This document shows positions 26,849 to 37,377 of a DNA stretch of 64,000 nucleotides, one piece after another. The stretch spans positions 2,971,219-3,035,218 of the forward strand of contig NZ_CP072596.1 of NCBI RefSeq assembly GCF_017815535.1, written 5' to 3'. The stretch comes from Tessaracoccus sp. MC1865 (GTDB lineage: Bacteria; Actinomycetota; Actinomycetes; Propionibacteriales; Propionibacteriaceae). The notes under the pieces are model-generated. The model was not told the DNA's origin. It saw nothing but the letters and a program-made list of their open reading frames with translations, and did not search any database. How positions within the stretch are numbered: position 1 is the first letter of the stretch; the number at the start of each line of letters is the position of its first letter. The translations under genes and the position numbers were made by a program.

Positions 26849-29800
26849 GTGATAACTGAACAGGGCAGCGCGACGACGCTTGGTCGCGCCCACGCGGAGG
26901 TACTGACCACCACGCGCAGGGGCAGTCCTGTCAACCTGCCGGCCCGTTTCCCCGAACTCCTTCGGACGCTACGCGCGGCCCGATCCGCGCTCTCCACCGA
27001 TGGGGCGAAGACGCTCACGTCGGGGTCGGAGTGGTTCCTCGACAATTACTACCTGATCGAACAGGCCCTCGGCCAGGTGCGGCAGGACCTGCCTGCGGCC
27101 TACTACCGGGAGCTGCCCTGGCTGGCCAGGGAGGGTGACGCAACCTGCCCCCCGCGAACCCTCGCACTGGCCGAGGCCGTCCTCGGCGCCGACGAGCTCC
27201 AGCTCGATCCGGAGCAGCTGTTCGGCTTCGTGGATCTCTATCAACAGCACAGCGTCCTGACCCAGGGGGATGTGTGGGCGCTGCCCACCATGCTGCGGGT
27301 CGTGCTGCTCCAGGCGATCATCGGGGCCGCATCGCGACTCGCAGGGCTCCCCGCAGCGAGGAACGCGCCACCCGTCGCAGATCCGCCCCTAGGCGACGAC
27401 GACGACATCATGGCCACCGCGGTGGTCAGCCTGCGCAAGCTCGACAGGTGGGACTGGAAGCCCGCCGCAGAACGGCTGAGCGTGGTGCATCGGATGCTCG
27501 TCGACGGCGACCCCACCGGCCATTACCCCGTTATGGACTACGAGAGCCGGAACCGCTACCGGACCGCGATCGAGAAGGCGGCACGCACGGCCAGCCGCTC
27601 CGAGGTCGAGGTGGCCCAGGCTGCCCTCGCCCTGGCCGCCGATTCCACCACCCCCCGCGAGCGCCACGTGGGCTACTTCCTCATCGACGCCGGCCGGCGG
27701 CGGCTGGAGACGACCGTCGGCGGCCGGCCCGGGCTCCGTGAGCGGATCCGCCGGGCGCTCCTCGGCAGGCCCACCGCCACCTACCTCGTCCCGATCCTGG
27801 TGATCACCACCGCCCTCGTGCTGGCCGCCGCCTTCTACTCGGGCACCCGGGCCGCGTGGGCCGCGGTCCCCGCCGCGATCCTGTCGCTCGTGCCCGCCTT
27901 GACGGCCGCGGTCCACCTCGTCAACTGGGCGTTCGGGCGTACCCTGCGTCCGCGGGTGCTGCCGAAGCTCGACTTCCGCGACGGCATCCCGACGGAGCAC
28001 CGAACCCTGGTGGTGGTGCCCGGCCTCGTGTCCCGCCCGGCGGACGTCGACTCCCTCCTGGCCAACATCCGCGCCCACTACCTACGCAACCCGGATCCCG
28101 GCCTGGCCTTCGCCGCGGTCACCGATTTCCCGGACGCCAAGGAGCCCACCGCTCCAGGCGACGACGAAGTCCTCGCGCACGCTCAGCGCGCGCTCGCCGA
28201 ACTGAACGCCGCAACCGCCGGCGCCCCCTTCCTCATCCTCCATCGGCGCCGGATGTGGAACGAGACCCAGAGGTCCTGGATGGGATGGGAACGCAAGCGC
28301 GGGAAGCTGCAGGAGCTGGACAGGCTGCTGCGCGGCGCCACCGACACGTCGTTCGAGCTGGTGGCCGGAGACCGCACCCTGCTGGACGGTGTGCGCTACG
28401 TCATCACGCTCGACGCCGACACCGTGCTCCCCCCTGACGCCGCCGGGCGGCTCGCGGGCACGCTGGCACATCCGCTGAACCAGGCCACGTTCGACGAGCG
28501 GGGACGGGTGGTGGCCGGCTACACCGTCCTGCAGCCGCGCGCCGAGACCGATCCCGTGAGCGCCAGCCGCTCCGCCTTCACGCGGGCGCTTGCCGGGGAC
28601 TCCACCGTCGACCTCTACAACATGGCCGTCTCAGACGTCTACCAGGACCTCTTCGGCGAGGGCAACTACATGGGCAAGGGAATCTACGACGTGGATTCCT
28701 TCGAACGCAGCCTCGAGGGCCTCGTTCCCGAGAACGCCCTGCTCAGCCACGACCTGTTCGAGGGTGCGCAGGGGCGGGCGGGGCTGGTCAGCGACGTCAC
28801 CGTCTACGAGGACTACCCCCCCAACTATCTGGTGGCCGCGTTGCGACTCAGCCGCTGGGTCCGGGGCGACTGGCAGCTGCTGCCCTGGCTGGGTTCGCGG
28901 GTGCCGACGGAGCGGGGTCACGCTCCCAACACCCTGCCGGTGGTCGCGCGCTGGAAGATGGCGGATAATCTGCGCCGCAGCCTCGTCCCGGCGTCCATCG
29001 TCGCGCTGCTGGCCTCCGGATGGCTGTGGCTGCCCGGGTCACCCTGGGCATGGACGCTCCTGGCACTGCTCGCCCCGGTCGTGGGCCTCGCGGCCGGCGT
29101 GGTGGGTGCACTGGCGACTGCCGCGTCCGCCCTGGTCCGTGGGGATCGGACGAGGCTGTGGAGGACGAGCGTTGCCCCACTGAGGCGGCAGTTCAGCAGG
29201 GCAGGGCTGCAGCTGGCGGGGCTGGCAGGCGACGCGGTCATCAGCCTCGAGGCGATCGTGCGCACCCTGTGGCGGATGAAGGTCTCGCGGCGCAACCTCC
29301 TCGAGTGGACGACGGCGGCCGGGGCCGTCGGCCTCGTGGGCAAGGACGTCCGGCTCACCACGGCGGTCCGCGCCGCTCTCCCCGCCACCCTGCTGACCCT
29401 CGCTCTCGGCGTCGCCGTCGTGCTCCTGCGCCCATCGGCGCTGCCGGCAGCGGCTCCATTCCTCGTTGCCTGGCTCGCGGCCCCGTTCATCCACTACCTG
29501 GTGGGCCGCCCGGACCGCTGGGTCAAGCCCAGCCTGACCGCCGCCGACGACCGGAAGCTACGCACCCTGACGCGCAGGACCTGGCTCTTCTACGAGCAGT
29601 TCGTGGGGCCCGAGGACAACTGGCTCCCGCCGGACAACTACCAGGAGGTGCCCCTCGGGATCGTCGCCCACCGCACCTCCCCCACCAACGTCGGGCTGTA
29701 CTTCATCGCCGCGCTGGCCGCGCACGACCGCGGCTACCTCGGCACACAGAGTTTCGTGTCCGGCCTCCAATCGGGCTTCGACTCCCTGGACCGCATCGAG

Positions 29801-32800
29801 CACTATCGAGGCCATCCGGTGAACTGGGTGGACACCCGGAGCCTGGGCTCACTGCCCCCCAGCTACGTCTCGACGGTGGACAGCGGCAACCTCGCGGCCT
29901 GCCTCATCATCGTGGCCCAGGGGTGCGACGAACTGCCCGACGGCCCCGTCTGGCCCATCGCGGCCTGGGAGGGTCTGCGCGATGCCATCGCGCTGGTGAG
30001 CGACGGTGCCGCGGCTCTGGGCTCCGGCCAGCCGGCCCTCGTCGAGTACCTCGCTGGCCTGGACCGGCGGGTGGCCACGGTGGAGGCCGACCCGACGAGC
30101 TGGCTCGACGCCCTCCCTGCCCTCCTGGCCGACGTGCGGGCCAACGTCTCGCTGCTCCTGGCGGACCTGGTGGAGCATGGGCGCGGGTTGGATCCCGGAG
30201 CCGTCGCGGCCCTCCGCCTCCACGCCGGTCTCCTCCAACGTCACCTCGAGGCGCTCGCACGGGAGGCCGGTCTGGCACTTCCGTGGCTGTCGTCGCGACC
30301 GGATCCGGCCTGGGAGGACGCGCTCGGCCGCGGCCCGGCGGCCGTGGCCTGGCACCGTGTCCGCGAGGCTCTGCCTCTCGAGCTGACCTGGGCCGACCTG
30401 CCTCGGGCGAGCCGCGAGGCCGCCGCCGGTGCCCGCGACCTCGTCGCGGCGCTCTCCGACGCGCCTCCCCCGGCACGCGAGTGGGCGCTGGCGCTGACGG
30501 TGTCGCTCGATGAGGCGGCAGCGGCCGCCGACCGGACCTTGGACTCGTTGCAGGCCCTCGCCACCCGCGCCCGGGCGATGGTGGCCGACATGGACTTCGG
30601 CTTCCTCTACGACCGGGGACGCGGGGTGTTCCACATCGGCTTCAACATCAACTCCGGCCTCCTCGACGACAGCTACTACGATCTGCTGGCCTCCGAGTCG
30701 CGGATCGCCAGCCTGATCGCCATCGCCAAGCGCGACGTCCCGCAGGACCACTGGCTCCACCTGGGCCGCCCGATGACTCGGACGCTGGCGGGCGACTACT
30801 CGATCACGTCCTGGAGCGGGACGATGTTCGAGTACCTCATGCCCACCCTCATGGTGCCCACGCCGCGCGCGAGCCTGCTGGGCCACAGCTGCGCCGCGAT
30901 CGTGGCCCACCACATCGCCTACGGCCGGAGGCGCGGTGTCCCGTGGGGCATCTCAGAGTCCGGCTTCTACGCCTTCGACGCGGCCTCCGGCTATCAGTAC
31001 CGGGCGTTCGGGGTGCCGGGTGCGGGGCTCACCCGCGGGCTCGCCGATGACCTGGTGGTGGCCCCCTACGCCAGCGTTCTGGGCCTGCCCTACGACCCGT
31101 CGGCCGTCGTGGAGAACCTTGACCGGTTGGAGGCACTGGGCGCCCTCGGTCGCTACGGGATGTACGAGGCGGTGGACTTCACCCCGTCCAGGGTGCCGCT
31201 GGGCCATGACTTCGGCATCGTCCGGTCCCACATGGCTCATCACCAGGGCATGATCATGCTCGCCCTGGCGGCCCACCTCGACGGGCGGCGGATGGTGAGG
31301 CGGTTCGCGCGCGAGCCGTTCACTGCGGCCATCAGCCTGCTCCTGGCCGAGCAGGTGCCGGAGGGCGGCAGCCTCCGACTGCCCACGCCGGAACCCGCGG
31401 ACGACGGAGGCTCCGACGGTGGTGCCGGGAACGACGCGGCGGGGGCCGTGCCCACCGCGCCGTGGACCGTCGGCCCGCCGCAGGGGCAGACGGTGGCCGT
31501 GCACTGCCTCTCCAACGGCCGCTACACGGTGCTGCTGACCGACAGCGGCGCCGGCCACAGCACCCACGAGGGTGTCGCGCTGACCCGCTGGCGCGCCGAC
31601 GAGGCGCTGGACGACAGCGGATCCTGGCTCTATCTGCAGGATCTGACCAGCGGGACGCTGTGGTCCGCGGCGGCCCGTCCGTGCGGGCCCGTGCCGGCGG
31701 AGACCGTCTTCAGCGCCTCACGGGCGGAGTACCGGCAGGGACACGCCGGCATCCACAGCCACCTCGACATCACGGTCGCCGCCCGCGACGACGTCGAGAT
31801 CCGGATGCTCGACGTGCGCAACGAGTCCGCCGAGTCCCGCCGGCTCGGGCTGACCAGCTTCGCGGAGGTCGCGCTGGCCCCGGCAGGCGACGACCAGCGA
31901 CATCCCGCGTTCAGCCGGCTCTTCGTCGAGGCGGAGGACCTGCCCGACCTGCCCGGGCTGCTGCTGCGGCGCAGGCCGCGCTCGGCCGAGGAGACGGAGC
32001 GGTTCGTCGTCCACTTCCTGGTCCGCGGGCCCGAGCCTGAGGGCGCCGAGTGGGGCCGGGTGCGCTCCACCAGCGACCGGGCCAGGTTCCTCGGGCGGCA
32101 CCGGACCCCCGCACGCCCCCGGGCCCTCGACCATCGCACTGGGTGGTGGCGGGGCTTGGAGGAGTTCCCCGAGGCGCCCCTGGACCCCGCGGTGGCGCTG
32201 GGGCAGGAGGTCTTTCTGGAAGCCCACGGACGCGTCCGATTGGCCGTGGTCACCGCCTTCGCGGCGAGCCGTGAGGAGGCCCTCCACCTCGCCGACCGTT
32301 ACCGGGTGTGGGCACACCTCGAGCACGCCGCTGGCGTCGCGGCGGCCCACGCTCAGCGCGAGCTGCGCGAACTCGGCTTCGCCGGCGGCGATCTGGCGCA
32401 CACCCAGCGGCTGCTGGGCCTGCTCCTCTTCCCACCGTCGGGCCTGAGGGTCGCCGGCCCCGAGGCGGCCGGACCTGGTGAGGCCCTGGGCGCGCTGTGG
32501 GGGCTGGGTATCTCCGGTGACCTGCCCATCGTCTACCTCGGCATCGCGGACGACGGCGACCTGGCCCTCCTGGAACAACTGCTGCGCGCCCAGTCCTACT
32601 GGCGACGCCGCGGCATCGAGGTGGATCTCGCTGTCGTCGACGAGGAACCCACCGGCTATGCGGCCGACGTGCGCGACTCGGCGCTCGCTCTGGTCGGCCG
32701 GCTGGGCGCCGACCGCTGGCTGGGCCGTCGCGGCGGCGTGTTCATGCTCAACCGCGACCACGTGGGCGGCCACGCGCTCGAGTGGCTTCGCCATGCCGCA

Positions 32801-35290
32801 CGTGTGGTGTTCGACGCGGGCCAAGGCGACCTTCCCGCCCGGCTTGGACGCCTGATGGGCCCCGCGCCCGCCGCGCTGCCACCGTTCGATCCTCGACCCG
32901 GGGACCAGACGAGCAGCATGTTGTCCGCCGCCGCCGGCCCATCGGTGGTCCGCCCCACCGGGCTCTCGTTCGACAACGGTCTGGGCGGCTTCGACGCCGA
33001 CGCGCGGGAGTACCAGATCTTCCTCCCGCCGGGCGTGACCACACCTGCGCCCTGGTCCAACGTGATCGCCACGCCCGACGTCGGATGCCTGGCCACAGAG
33101 GCTGGCCTGGGCGCCGCCTGGTCGGTCAACAGCGGGGAGAACCGGCTGGTCGCCTGGCGCAACGACCCGCTGGCTGACCAGGCGTCCCACGCCGTGTACG
33201 TGCGCGACGAGGAGACGGGGGCCTTCTGGTCGACGACCCCGCAACCAGCGGGCGGCGAGCGACCCACCCTGGTGCGCCACGGCCTCGGGTACACCGCCTA
33301 CGAGTACTCCAGCCATGCGCTGCGGCTGACCACCACAGTGTTCGCCAGCCCAGATCCGGCGGCCGTGGTGGTGCGGGTGCACGTGGCCAACGTGGCGGAC
33401 CGTCCCCGCCGCATTACGCTCACCTACTTCGCCGACCTGGTGCTGGGTGGCACCCACGAAACGACGCGACATCACGTGACGGCCCGGTACGACGAGGCCA
33501 CCGGCGCCATCACTGCCCGGAACCCGTTCCACACCGACCTGGCGGACCGTGTGGCGTGGGTGGCCACCACGCACCCGCTGCACGGGTGGACGGCCGATCG
33601 TAGAGGGTTCATCGGGCGCATGGGCAGCCTGGCGAGCCCGGCCGGTCTGTCCCTGATCGGGCTGTCGCGGCGCGACGGGCCCGGGGTGGACCCGTGCGCG
33701 GTGCTCCAGGTGCACCTCAGCCTCGCGCCCGGCGGATCGGACGAGGTGGCGTTCCTGCTCGGGCAGGCCGACTCGTCGGAGGCTGCGACCGAGGCCATCG
33801 CACGGCTACGCGTACCAGGGGCGATCGACGCGACGCACGCCGAGGTCGGCCGGCTGTGGGCCGGGGCGCTCGGTGGCGTGAGGGTGGAGACGCCGGACCC
33901 GGCCATGGATCTGCTCCTCAACACCTGGCTGCCGTACCAGACCCTGTCCGCACGGCTCTGGGGGCGCACCGGGTTCTACCAGTCCAGCGGCGCCTACGGC
34001 TTCCGCGACCAACTGCAGGACGTCATGGCGGTGCTGTGGTCCAGGCCGGATCTCGCCCGGGAGCACCTGCTGCGGGCCGCTGCCCATCAGTTCGAGGACG
34101 GCGACGTCCTGCACTGGTGGCACCCGCCCACCGGCCGCGGTGTCCGCACACGCATCTCCGACGACCTGCTGTGGCTGCCGTACGTGACCGCGAACTACGT
34201 CCGCGCCACGGGTGACGTCGACGTCCTCCGGGAGAGCGTGCCCTTCCTGCGGGGCGACCCCCTAGCCGCCCACGAAGCCGAACGGTACGACTCGTTCCGG
34301 GTGTCCCACGGCGAGGGCGACCTGCTCGAGCACTGCCGCAGGGCGGTGCGGCGCGGGATCACCTCCGGCGCCCACGGGCTACCCCTCATGGGCACCGGGG
34401 ACTGGAACGACGGCATGAACCGGGTGGGAGCAGAGGGTCGCGGCGAGAGCGTCTGGTTGGGCTGGTTCGGCGGCGCGGCCAGCCGCGAGTTCGCGTATCT
34501 CTGCGAGCGCGCGGGGCACGCGGACGAGGCCACCGCCCACCGGGCCCGGGCGGACGAGCTGTTCGCCGCCGTCGAGGCCCACGGGTGGGACGGCCGGTGG
34601 TACCTGCGAGCGTTCTACGACGACGGGCACCCGCTCGGCTCGGCGGGCGAGGCAGAGGCGCGGATCGACTCGATCGCGCAGAGCTGGGCGCTGCTCTCGG
34701 GCGCGCCCAGAAGCGACCGGACGACCACCGCCCTGGCGTCCGCCGTCGAGAACCTGGTGCGGTGGGAGGACCGGTTGGCATTGTTGCTGACCCCGCCGTT
34801 CGAGCACACCCCCGACGACCCCGGTTACATCAAGGGCTACCTGCCCGGAATCAGGGAAAACGGCGGCCAGTACACGCACGCGGCCGCCTGGCTTGCGTGG
34901 GCTGCAGCCGAGGCGGGTGACGGCGACACCGCGCACCGGTTGTTCGACCTCATCAGCCCCGTCCGCCGCACGGCCGACGCCGACGGGGTGGCCAGATACC
35001 TGGCCGAGCCCTACGTGCTGGCCGCCGACGTGTACAGCCGCGAGCCGCACGTGGGCAGGGCCGGCTGGACCTGGTACACGGGATCCAGCTCCTGGCTCTA
35101 CCGGGTGGGGGTGGAGGCCATCCTGGGCCTCTCCTGGGACGGCAACACGCTCCGCGTCGCCCCTCAGTTGCCGCGCGACTGGGACGGGTACCGCGCCACC
35201 GTGCGTCGCAGTGGGCGGCGCATCGACGTGACGGTCCGACGCGACGGCGACGGGTGGAAGGTGGAGCAGGATGAGCAGACCGATGACTAA
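26849..35290 (+). CDS. Cyclic beta-1,2-glucan synthase-like giant protein (GT84 + glucoamylase-like + GH94)
   Basis: A 2813-residue protein in the NdvB/ChvB architecture. About 310-360 is a membrane pair. A GT84 glycosyltransferase part follows, with ITLDADT near residue 520, then SHDLFEGAQGR, VYEDYPPN and RLSRWVRGDW as the acidic and RW motifs. More membrane helices lie near 711-760 and 847-890. A glucoamylase-like domain (NINSGLLDDSYYDLL near 1264, WGISESGFYAFD, HHQGMIML) precedes two beta-sandwich regions, and a GH94 phosphorylase domain holds the acid GTGDWNDGMN near 2515. In proteobacteria this makes cyclic beta-1,2-glucan, with GH94 trimming the length. The GTG at 26849 is chosen for its AGGGGGA site; the frame opens at 26825. 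It has no partner genes here. Confidence 0.9.
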   Translation: MITEQGSATTLGRAHAEVLTTTRRGSPVNLPARFPELLRTLRAARSALSTDGAKTLTSGSEWFLDNYYLIEQALGQVRQDLPAAYYRELPWLAREGDATCPPRTLALAEAVLGADELQLDPEQLFGFVDLYQQHSVLTQGDVWALPTMLRVVLLQAIIGAASRLAGLPAARNAPPVADPPLGDDDDIMATAVVSLRKLDRWDWKPAAERLSVVHRMLVDGDPTGHYPVMDYESRNRYRTAIEKAARTASRSEVEVAQAALALAADSTTPRERHVGYFLIDAGRRRLETTVGGRPGLRERIRRALLGRPTATYLVPILVITTALVLAAAFYSGTRAAWAAVPAAILSLVPALTAAVHLVNWAFGRTLRPRVLPKLDFRDGIPTEHRTLVVVPGLVSRPADVDSLLANIRAHYLRNPDPGLAFAAVTDFPDAKEPTAPGDDEVLAHAQRALAELNAATAGAPFLILHRRRMWNETQRSWMGWERKRGKLQELDRLLRGATDTSFELVAGDRTLLDGVRYVITLDADTVLPPDAAGRLAGTLAHPLNQATFDERGRVVAGYTVLQPRAETDPVSASRSAFTRALAGDSTVDLYNMAVSDVYQDLFGEGNYMGKGIYDVDSFERSLEGLVPENALLSHDLFEGAQGRAGLVSDVTVYEDYPPNYLVAALRLSRWVRGDWQLLPWLGSRVPTERGHAPNTLPVVARWKMADNLRRSLVPASIVALLASGWLWLPGSPWAWTLLALLAPVVGLAAGVVGALATAASALVRGDRTRLWRTSVAPLRRQFSRAGLQLAGLAGDAVISLEAIVRTLWRMKVSRRNLLEWTTAAGAVGLVGKDVRLTTAVRAALPATLLTLALGVAVVLLRPSALPAAAPFLVAWLAAPFIHYLVGRPDRWVKPSLTAADDRKLRTLTRRTWLFYEQFVGPEDNWLPPDNYQEVPLGIVAHRTSPTNVGLYFIAALAAHDRGYLGTQSFVSGLQSGFDSLDRIEHYRGHPVNWVDTRSLGSLPPSYVSTVDSGNLAACLIIVAQGCDELPDGPVWPIAAWEGLRDAIALVSDGAAALGSGQPALVEYLAGLDRRVATVEADPTSWLDALPALLADVRANVSLLLADLVEHGRGLDPGAVAALRLHAGLLQRHLEALAREAGLALPWLSSRPDPAWEDALGRGPAAVAWHRVREALPLELTWADLPRASREAAAGARDLVAALSDAPPPAREWALALTVSLDEAAAAADRTLDSLQALATRARAMVADMDFGFLYDRGRGVFHIGFNINSGLLDDSYYDLLASESRIASLIAIAKRDVPQDHWLHLGRPMTRTLAGDYSITSWSGTMFEYLMPTLMVPTPRASLLGHSCAAIVAHHIAYGRRRGVPWGISESGFYAFDAASGYQYRAFGVPGAGLTRGLADDLVVAPYASVLGLPYDPSAVVENLDRLEALGALGRYGMYEAVDFTPSRVPLGHDFGIVRSHMAHHQGMIMLALAAHLDGRRMVRRFAREPFTAAISLLLAEQVPEGGSLRLPTPEPADDGGSDGGAGNDAAGAVPTAPWTVGPPQGQTVAVHCLSNGRYTVLLTDSGAGHSTHEGVALTRWRADEALDDSGSWLYLQDLTSGTLWSAAARPCGPVPAETVFSASRAEYRQGHAGIHSHLDITVAARDDVEIRMLDVRNESAESRRLGLTSFAEVALAPAGDDQRHPAFSRLFVEAEDLPDLPGLLLRRRPRSAEETERFVVHFLVRGPEPEGAEWGRVRSTSDRARFLGRHRTPARPRALDHRTGWWRGLEEFPEAPLDPAVALGQEVFLEAHGRVRLAVVTAFAASREEALHLADRYRVWAHLEHAAGVAAAHAQRELRELGFAGGDLAHTQRLLGLLLFPPSGLRVAGPEAAGPGEALGALWGLGISGDLPIVYLGIADDGDLALLEQLLRAQSYWRRRGIEVDLAVVDEEPTGYAADVRDSALALVGRLGADRWLGRRGGVFMLNRDHVGGHALEWLRHAARVVFDAGQGDLPARLGRLMGPAPAALPPFDPRPGDQTSSMLSAAAGPSVVRPTGLSFDNGLGGFDADAREYQIFLPPGVTTPAPWSNVIATPDVGCLATEAGLGAAWSVNSGENRLVAWRNDPLADQASHAVYVRDEETGAFWSTTPQPAGGERPTLVRHGLGYTAYEYSSHALRLTTTVFASPDPAAVVVRVHVANVADRPRRITLTYFADLVLGGTHETTRHHVTARYDEATGAITARNPFHTDLADRVAWVATTHPLHGWTADRRGFIGRMGSLASPAGLSLIGLSRRDGPGVDPCAVLQVHLSLAPGGSDEVAFLLGQADSSEAATEAIARLRVPGAIDATHAEVGRLWAGALGGVRVETPDPAMDLLLNTWLPYQTLSARLWGRTGFYQSSGAYGFRDQLQDVMAVLWSRPDLAREHLLRAAAHQFEDGDVLHWWHPPTGRGVRTRISDDLLWLPYVTANYVRATGDVDVLRESVPFLRGDPLAAHEAERYDSFRVSHGEGDLLEHCRRAVRRGITSGAHGLPLMGTGDWNDGMNRVGAEGRGESVWLGWFGGAASREFAYLCERAGHADEATAHRARADELFAAVEAHGWDGRWYLRAFYDDGHPLGSAGEAEARIDSIAQSWALLSGAPRSDRTTTALASAVENLVRWEDRLALLLTPPFEHTPDDPGYIKGYLPGIRENGGQYTHAAAWLAWAAAEAGDGDTAHRLFDLISPVRRTADADGVARYLAEPYVLAADVYSREPHVGRAGWTWYTGSSSWLYRVGVEAILGLSWDGNTLRVAPQLPRDWDGYRATVRRSGRRIDVTVRRDGDGWKVEQDEQTDD

Positions 35291-35359
35291 CAGGCAACGG
35301 CCCCGGACCGACGACGGCGCCAGGCGTACGATGGCAAACACTCCACGACAGGGGGCACT

Positions 35360-36370
35360 ATGTTCGAGCGCGTACTAGCTCCGTTGGACGGTTCTGCCCT
35401 GGCCGCCAGCGTCCTTCCGCATGTGGCCAGGATCGCTCCCGCGGGTTCGCAGACGCTGCTGCTTCGAGTTCTCGAACAGAACGTCGAGGCCACTCTGAGC
35501 GATCCCCTCGAGTGGCGCATGCGCCGCGACGTCGCAGAGGTCTACCTCGACGACGTCGCGCGGCGGATCGGCTTGGACACGGAGTTGCATCCCGTCTCCC
35601 GCGTGGAGGAGGGCTGCGCTGCGGACCGCATCCTGGCGGTGGCGCGCGAGTGGGACGCCCAGTTGATCGCCCTGTGCAGCCACGGGGCGGGGGGCCTGAA
35701 CGCGTGGAACCTCAACTCTGTGGCGTTCAAGGTGGCACAGCGGACCGGCACGTCCCTGCTGCTCGTGCGCGGCTACCAGTTCAGCTCAGACTCACCCGAT
35801 GAGACGCTGGCCTCCGAGTCGTACCGACGCATCCTGGTGCCCATGGACGGGTCTCTGCGGGCGGAGCACGTGCTGGGCGCGGCAGATGCCATCGCCTCCG
35901 GGACAGGTGCGACGATCGTGCTGGCCCATGTGGTGCAGCCGCCCAGGTACATCCATCGACGCAGCGAGAGCGTGGTCGAGTCGATCGTCGACGGGGCCAT
36001 CAACCAGTTCATCTCCGAGGCGCAGTCCTATCTGGATGAGGTGGCCTCAGGGCTGCAGTCGCCCACCGAGGTGCGGGTGCTCCGCGACCGTGACCCCGCG
36101 GCCGCACTGCACGCGTTGGCCGCCGACGAGGGGGTGGACCTGGTTCTGGTCAGCGCGCACGGACAGTCCGGGCAGCGCTACTGGCCCCACGGCGGACTCG
36201 CCACCAGCTTCATCCTCCACGGCACGACCACCTTGCTGGTGTTGCAGGACGTGCCATGGGACGACCTCCTGCCCAGTCAGGCGGAGATGTCCGCCAGCCG
36301 GCCCCCAGCCCCGGGCCAGCGCGCCACGGGAACCCTCCCCGGCCAGACCGGACCCGTCCCGGTCGCCTGA
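35360..36370 (+). CDS. Universal stress protein with two Usp domains
   Basis: A 336-residue cytoplasmic protein made of two UspA folds (about 1-140 and 150-295) plus a proline-rich tail of roughly 40 residues. The first begins MFERVLAPLDGSALAASVLP, the second RRILVPMDGSLRAEHVLGAA. The ATP-binding glycine pattern is kept in the second (SAHGQSGQRYWPHGGLATSF) and altered in the first (SHGAGGLNAWNLNSVAFKV), suggesting only one nucleotide site. It follows the giant glycosyltransferase by 69 bases and may share its transcript. Confidence 0.9.
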   Translation: MFERVLAPLDGSALAASVLPHVARIAPAGSQTLLLRVLEQNVEATLSDPLEWRMRRDVAEVYLDDVARRIGLDTELHPVSRVEEGCAADRILAVAREWDAQLIALCSHGAGGLNAWNLNSVAFKVAQRTGTSLLLVRGYQFSSDSPDETLASESYRRILVPMDGSLRAEHVLGAADAIASGTGATIVLAHVVQPPRYIHRRSESVVESIVDGAINQFISEAQSYLDEVASGLQSPTEVRVLRDRDPAAALHALAADEGVDLVLVSAHGQSGQRYWPHGGLATSFILHGTTTLLVLQDVPWDDLLPSQAEMSASRPPAPGQRATGTLPGQTGPVPVA

Positions 36371-36419
36371 TCATCGGGCGCGGGATCAAGGACCCGTTGC
36401 CCGCCATCACGCGCTCATG

Positions 36420-36434
36420 ACGTTCCAGGAACGT
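36420..36434. repeat. 15-bp palindrome between convergent genes
   Basis: ACGTTCC-A-GGAACGT is perfect around a central A. It lies between the stops of the stress-protein and SDR genes, so a small terminator is the simplest reading. Confidence 0.3.
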
Positions 36435-36471
36435 TCCACGGGAAGGTGGCACCGTCCGGAGCATCCGTCGA

Positions 36472-37329
36472 TCAGAAGACGGGGCGGCCCCCGGTGACAC
36501 CGAGGACGGTGCCTGAGACGTAGCTCGCCTCGTCGGAGGCCAGGAACACGAACGCCGCCGCCACCTCGATGGGGTGCCCGGCCCGGCCGAGCGGGACGTC
36601 GGAGCCGAAGCCCTCCACTTTCTTGGCGTTCATGGTCGCGGGGATCAAGGGCGTCCAGATGGGGCCGGGCGCGACGGCGTTGACGCGGGTGTTTTGCCCG
36701 CCGAGCTCGGAGGCCATGTTGACGGCCATGTTGTTCAGCGCCGCCTTGGTGGCCGCGTAGTCGAGGAGGTTCTCCGACGGGTCGAAGGCCTGGATCGACG
36801 TCGTGATGATGATCGAACCGTCCTTCAACTCATCCGCCAGCGCCTTGGCTAGCCAGAAGGGCCCGAACACGTTGGTCTGGAACGTCCGCTCCACCTGCTC
36901 GTCCGGGAACTCGGTCATGTCCTCGTGCGTCATCTGGTAGGCCGCGTTGGCGACGAGGATGTCGACGCCGCCGAGGAGTTGCACGGCCTTGGCGGCGAGT
37001 TCCTTGTTGCTCTGGGCGTCCCTCAGGTCGCTGGCGACGGACTCACCCGTGCGGCCCTGGGCGCGGATCAGCTCGACGGTGTCGCGGGCGTCGTCCTCCT
37101 CTTGGGGGAGGTGGGAGATCACGACGTCGGCGCCCTCCTTCGCGAACGCGATGGCTACGGCGCGGCCGATGCCGGAGTCGCCACCGGTGATCAGGGCCCG
37201 CTTGCCCACGAGACGCTCACGCCCGATCCACGACGTCTCGCCGTGGTCTGGCTGTGGGTTCAGGTCGGCCGTGCGGCCGGGCCATTCCTGCTGCTGCGAG
37301 GGGATGCTGGTCAGGTCTGCTCGTTCCAT
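36472..37329 (-). CDS. Short-chain dehydrogenase/reductase (YghA/YhdF-like)
   Basis: A 285-residue oxidoreductase. TGGDSGIG (48-55) is the NAD(P) loop, VANAAY supports the cofactor site, Ser178 lies in ITTSIQAFDPS, and YAATK gives Tyr191 and Lys195 of the catalytic set. The roughly 40-residue N-terminal tail rich in Gln and Pro (SQQQEWPGRTADLNPQPDHG) is the hallmark of the YghA/YhdF general-stress subgroup. Complete, single gene. Confidence 0.92.
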   Translation of the reverse strand: MERADLTSIPSQQQEWPGRTADLNPQPDHGETSWIGRERLVGKRALITGGDSGIGRAVAIAFAKEGADVVISHLPQEEDDARDTVELIRAQGRTGESVASDLRDAQSNKELAAKAVQLLGGVDILVANAAYQMTHEDMTEFPDEQVERTFQTNVFGPFWLAKALADELKDGSIIITTSIQAFDPSENLLDYAATKAALNNMAVNMASELGGQNTRVNAVAPGPIWTPLIPATMNAKKVEGFGSDVPLGRAGHPIEVAAAFVFLASDEASYVSGTVLGVTGGRPVF

Positions 37330-37377
37330 CGTCCCTGTCTACCAGCCGTCGGGGCCAAGCAAAAGGGCTAGCGGGAG

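Noticed and set aside
31718..33715. A 665-codon frame opposite the giant glycosyltransferase
   Set aside because: Same effect: antisense, low-complexity composition, no start site, inside a gene with clear domains.
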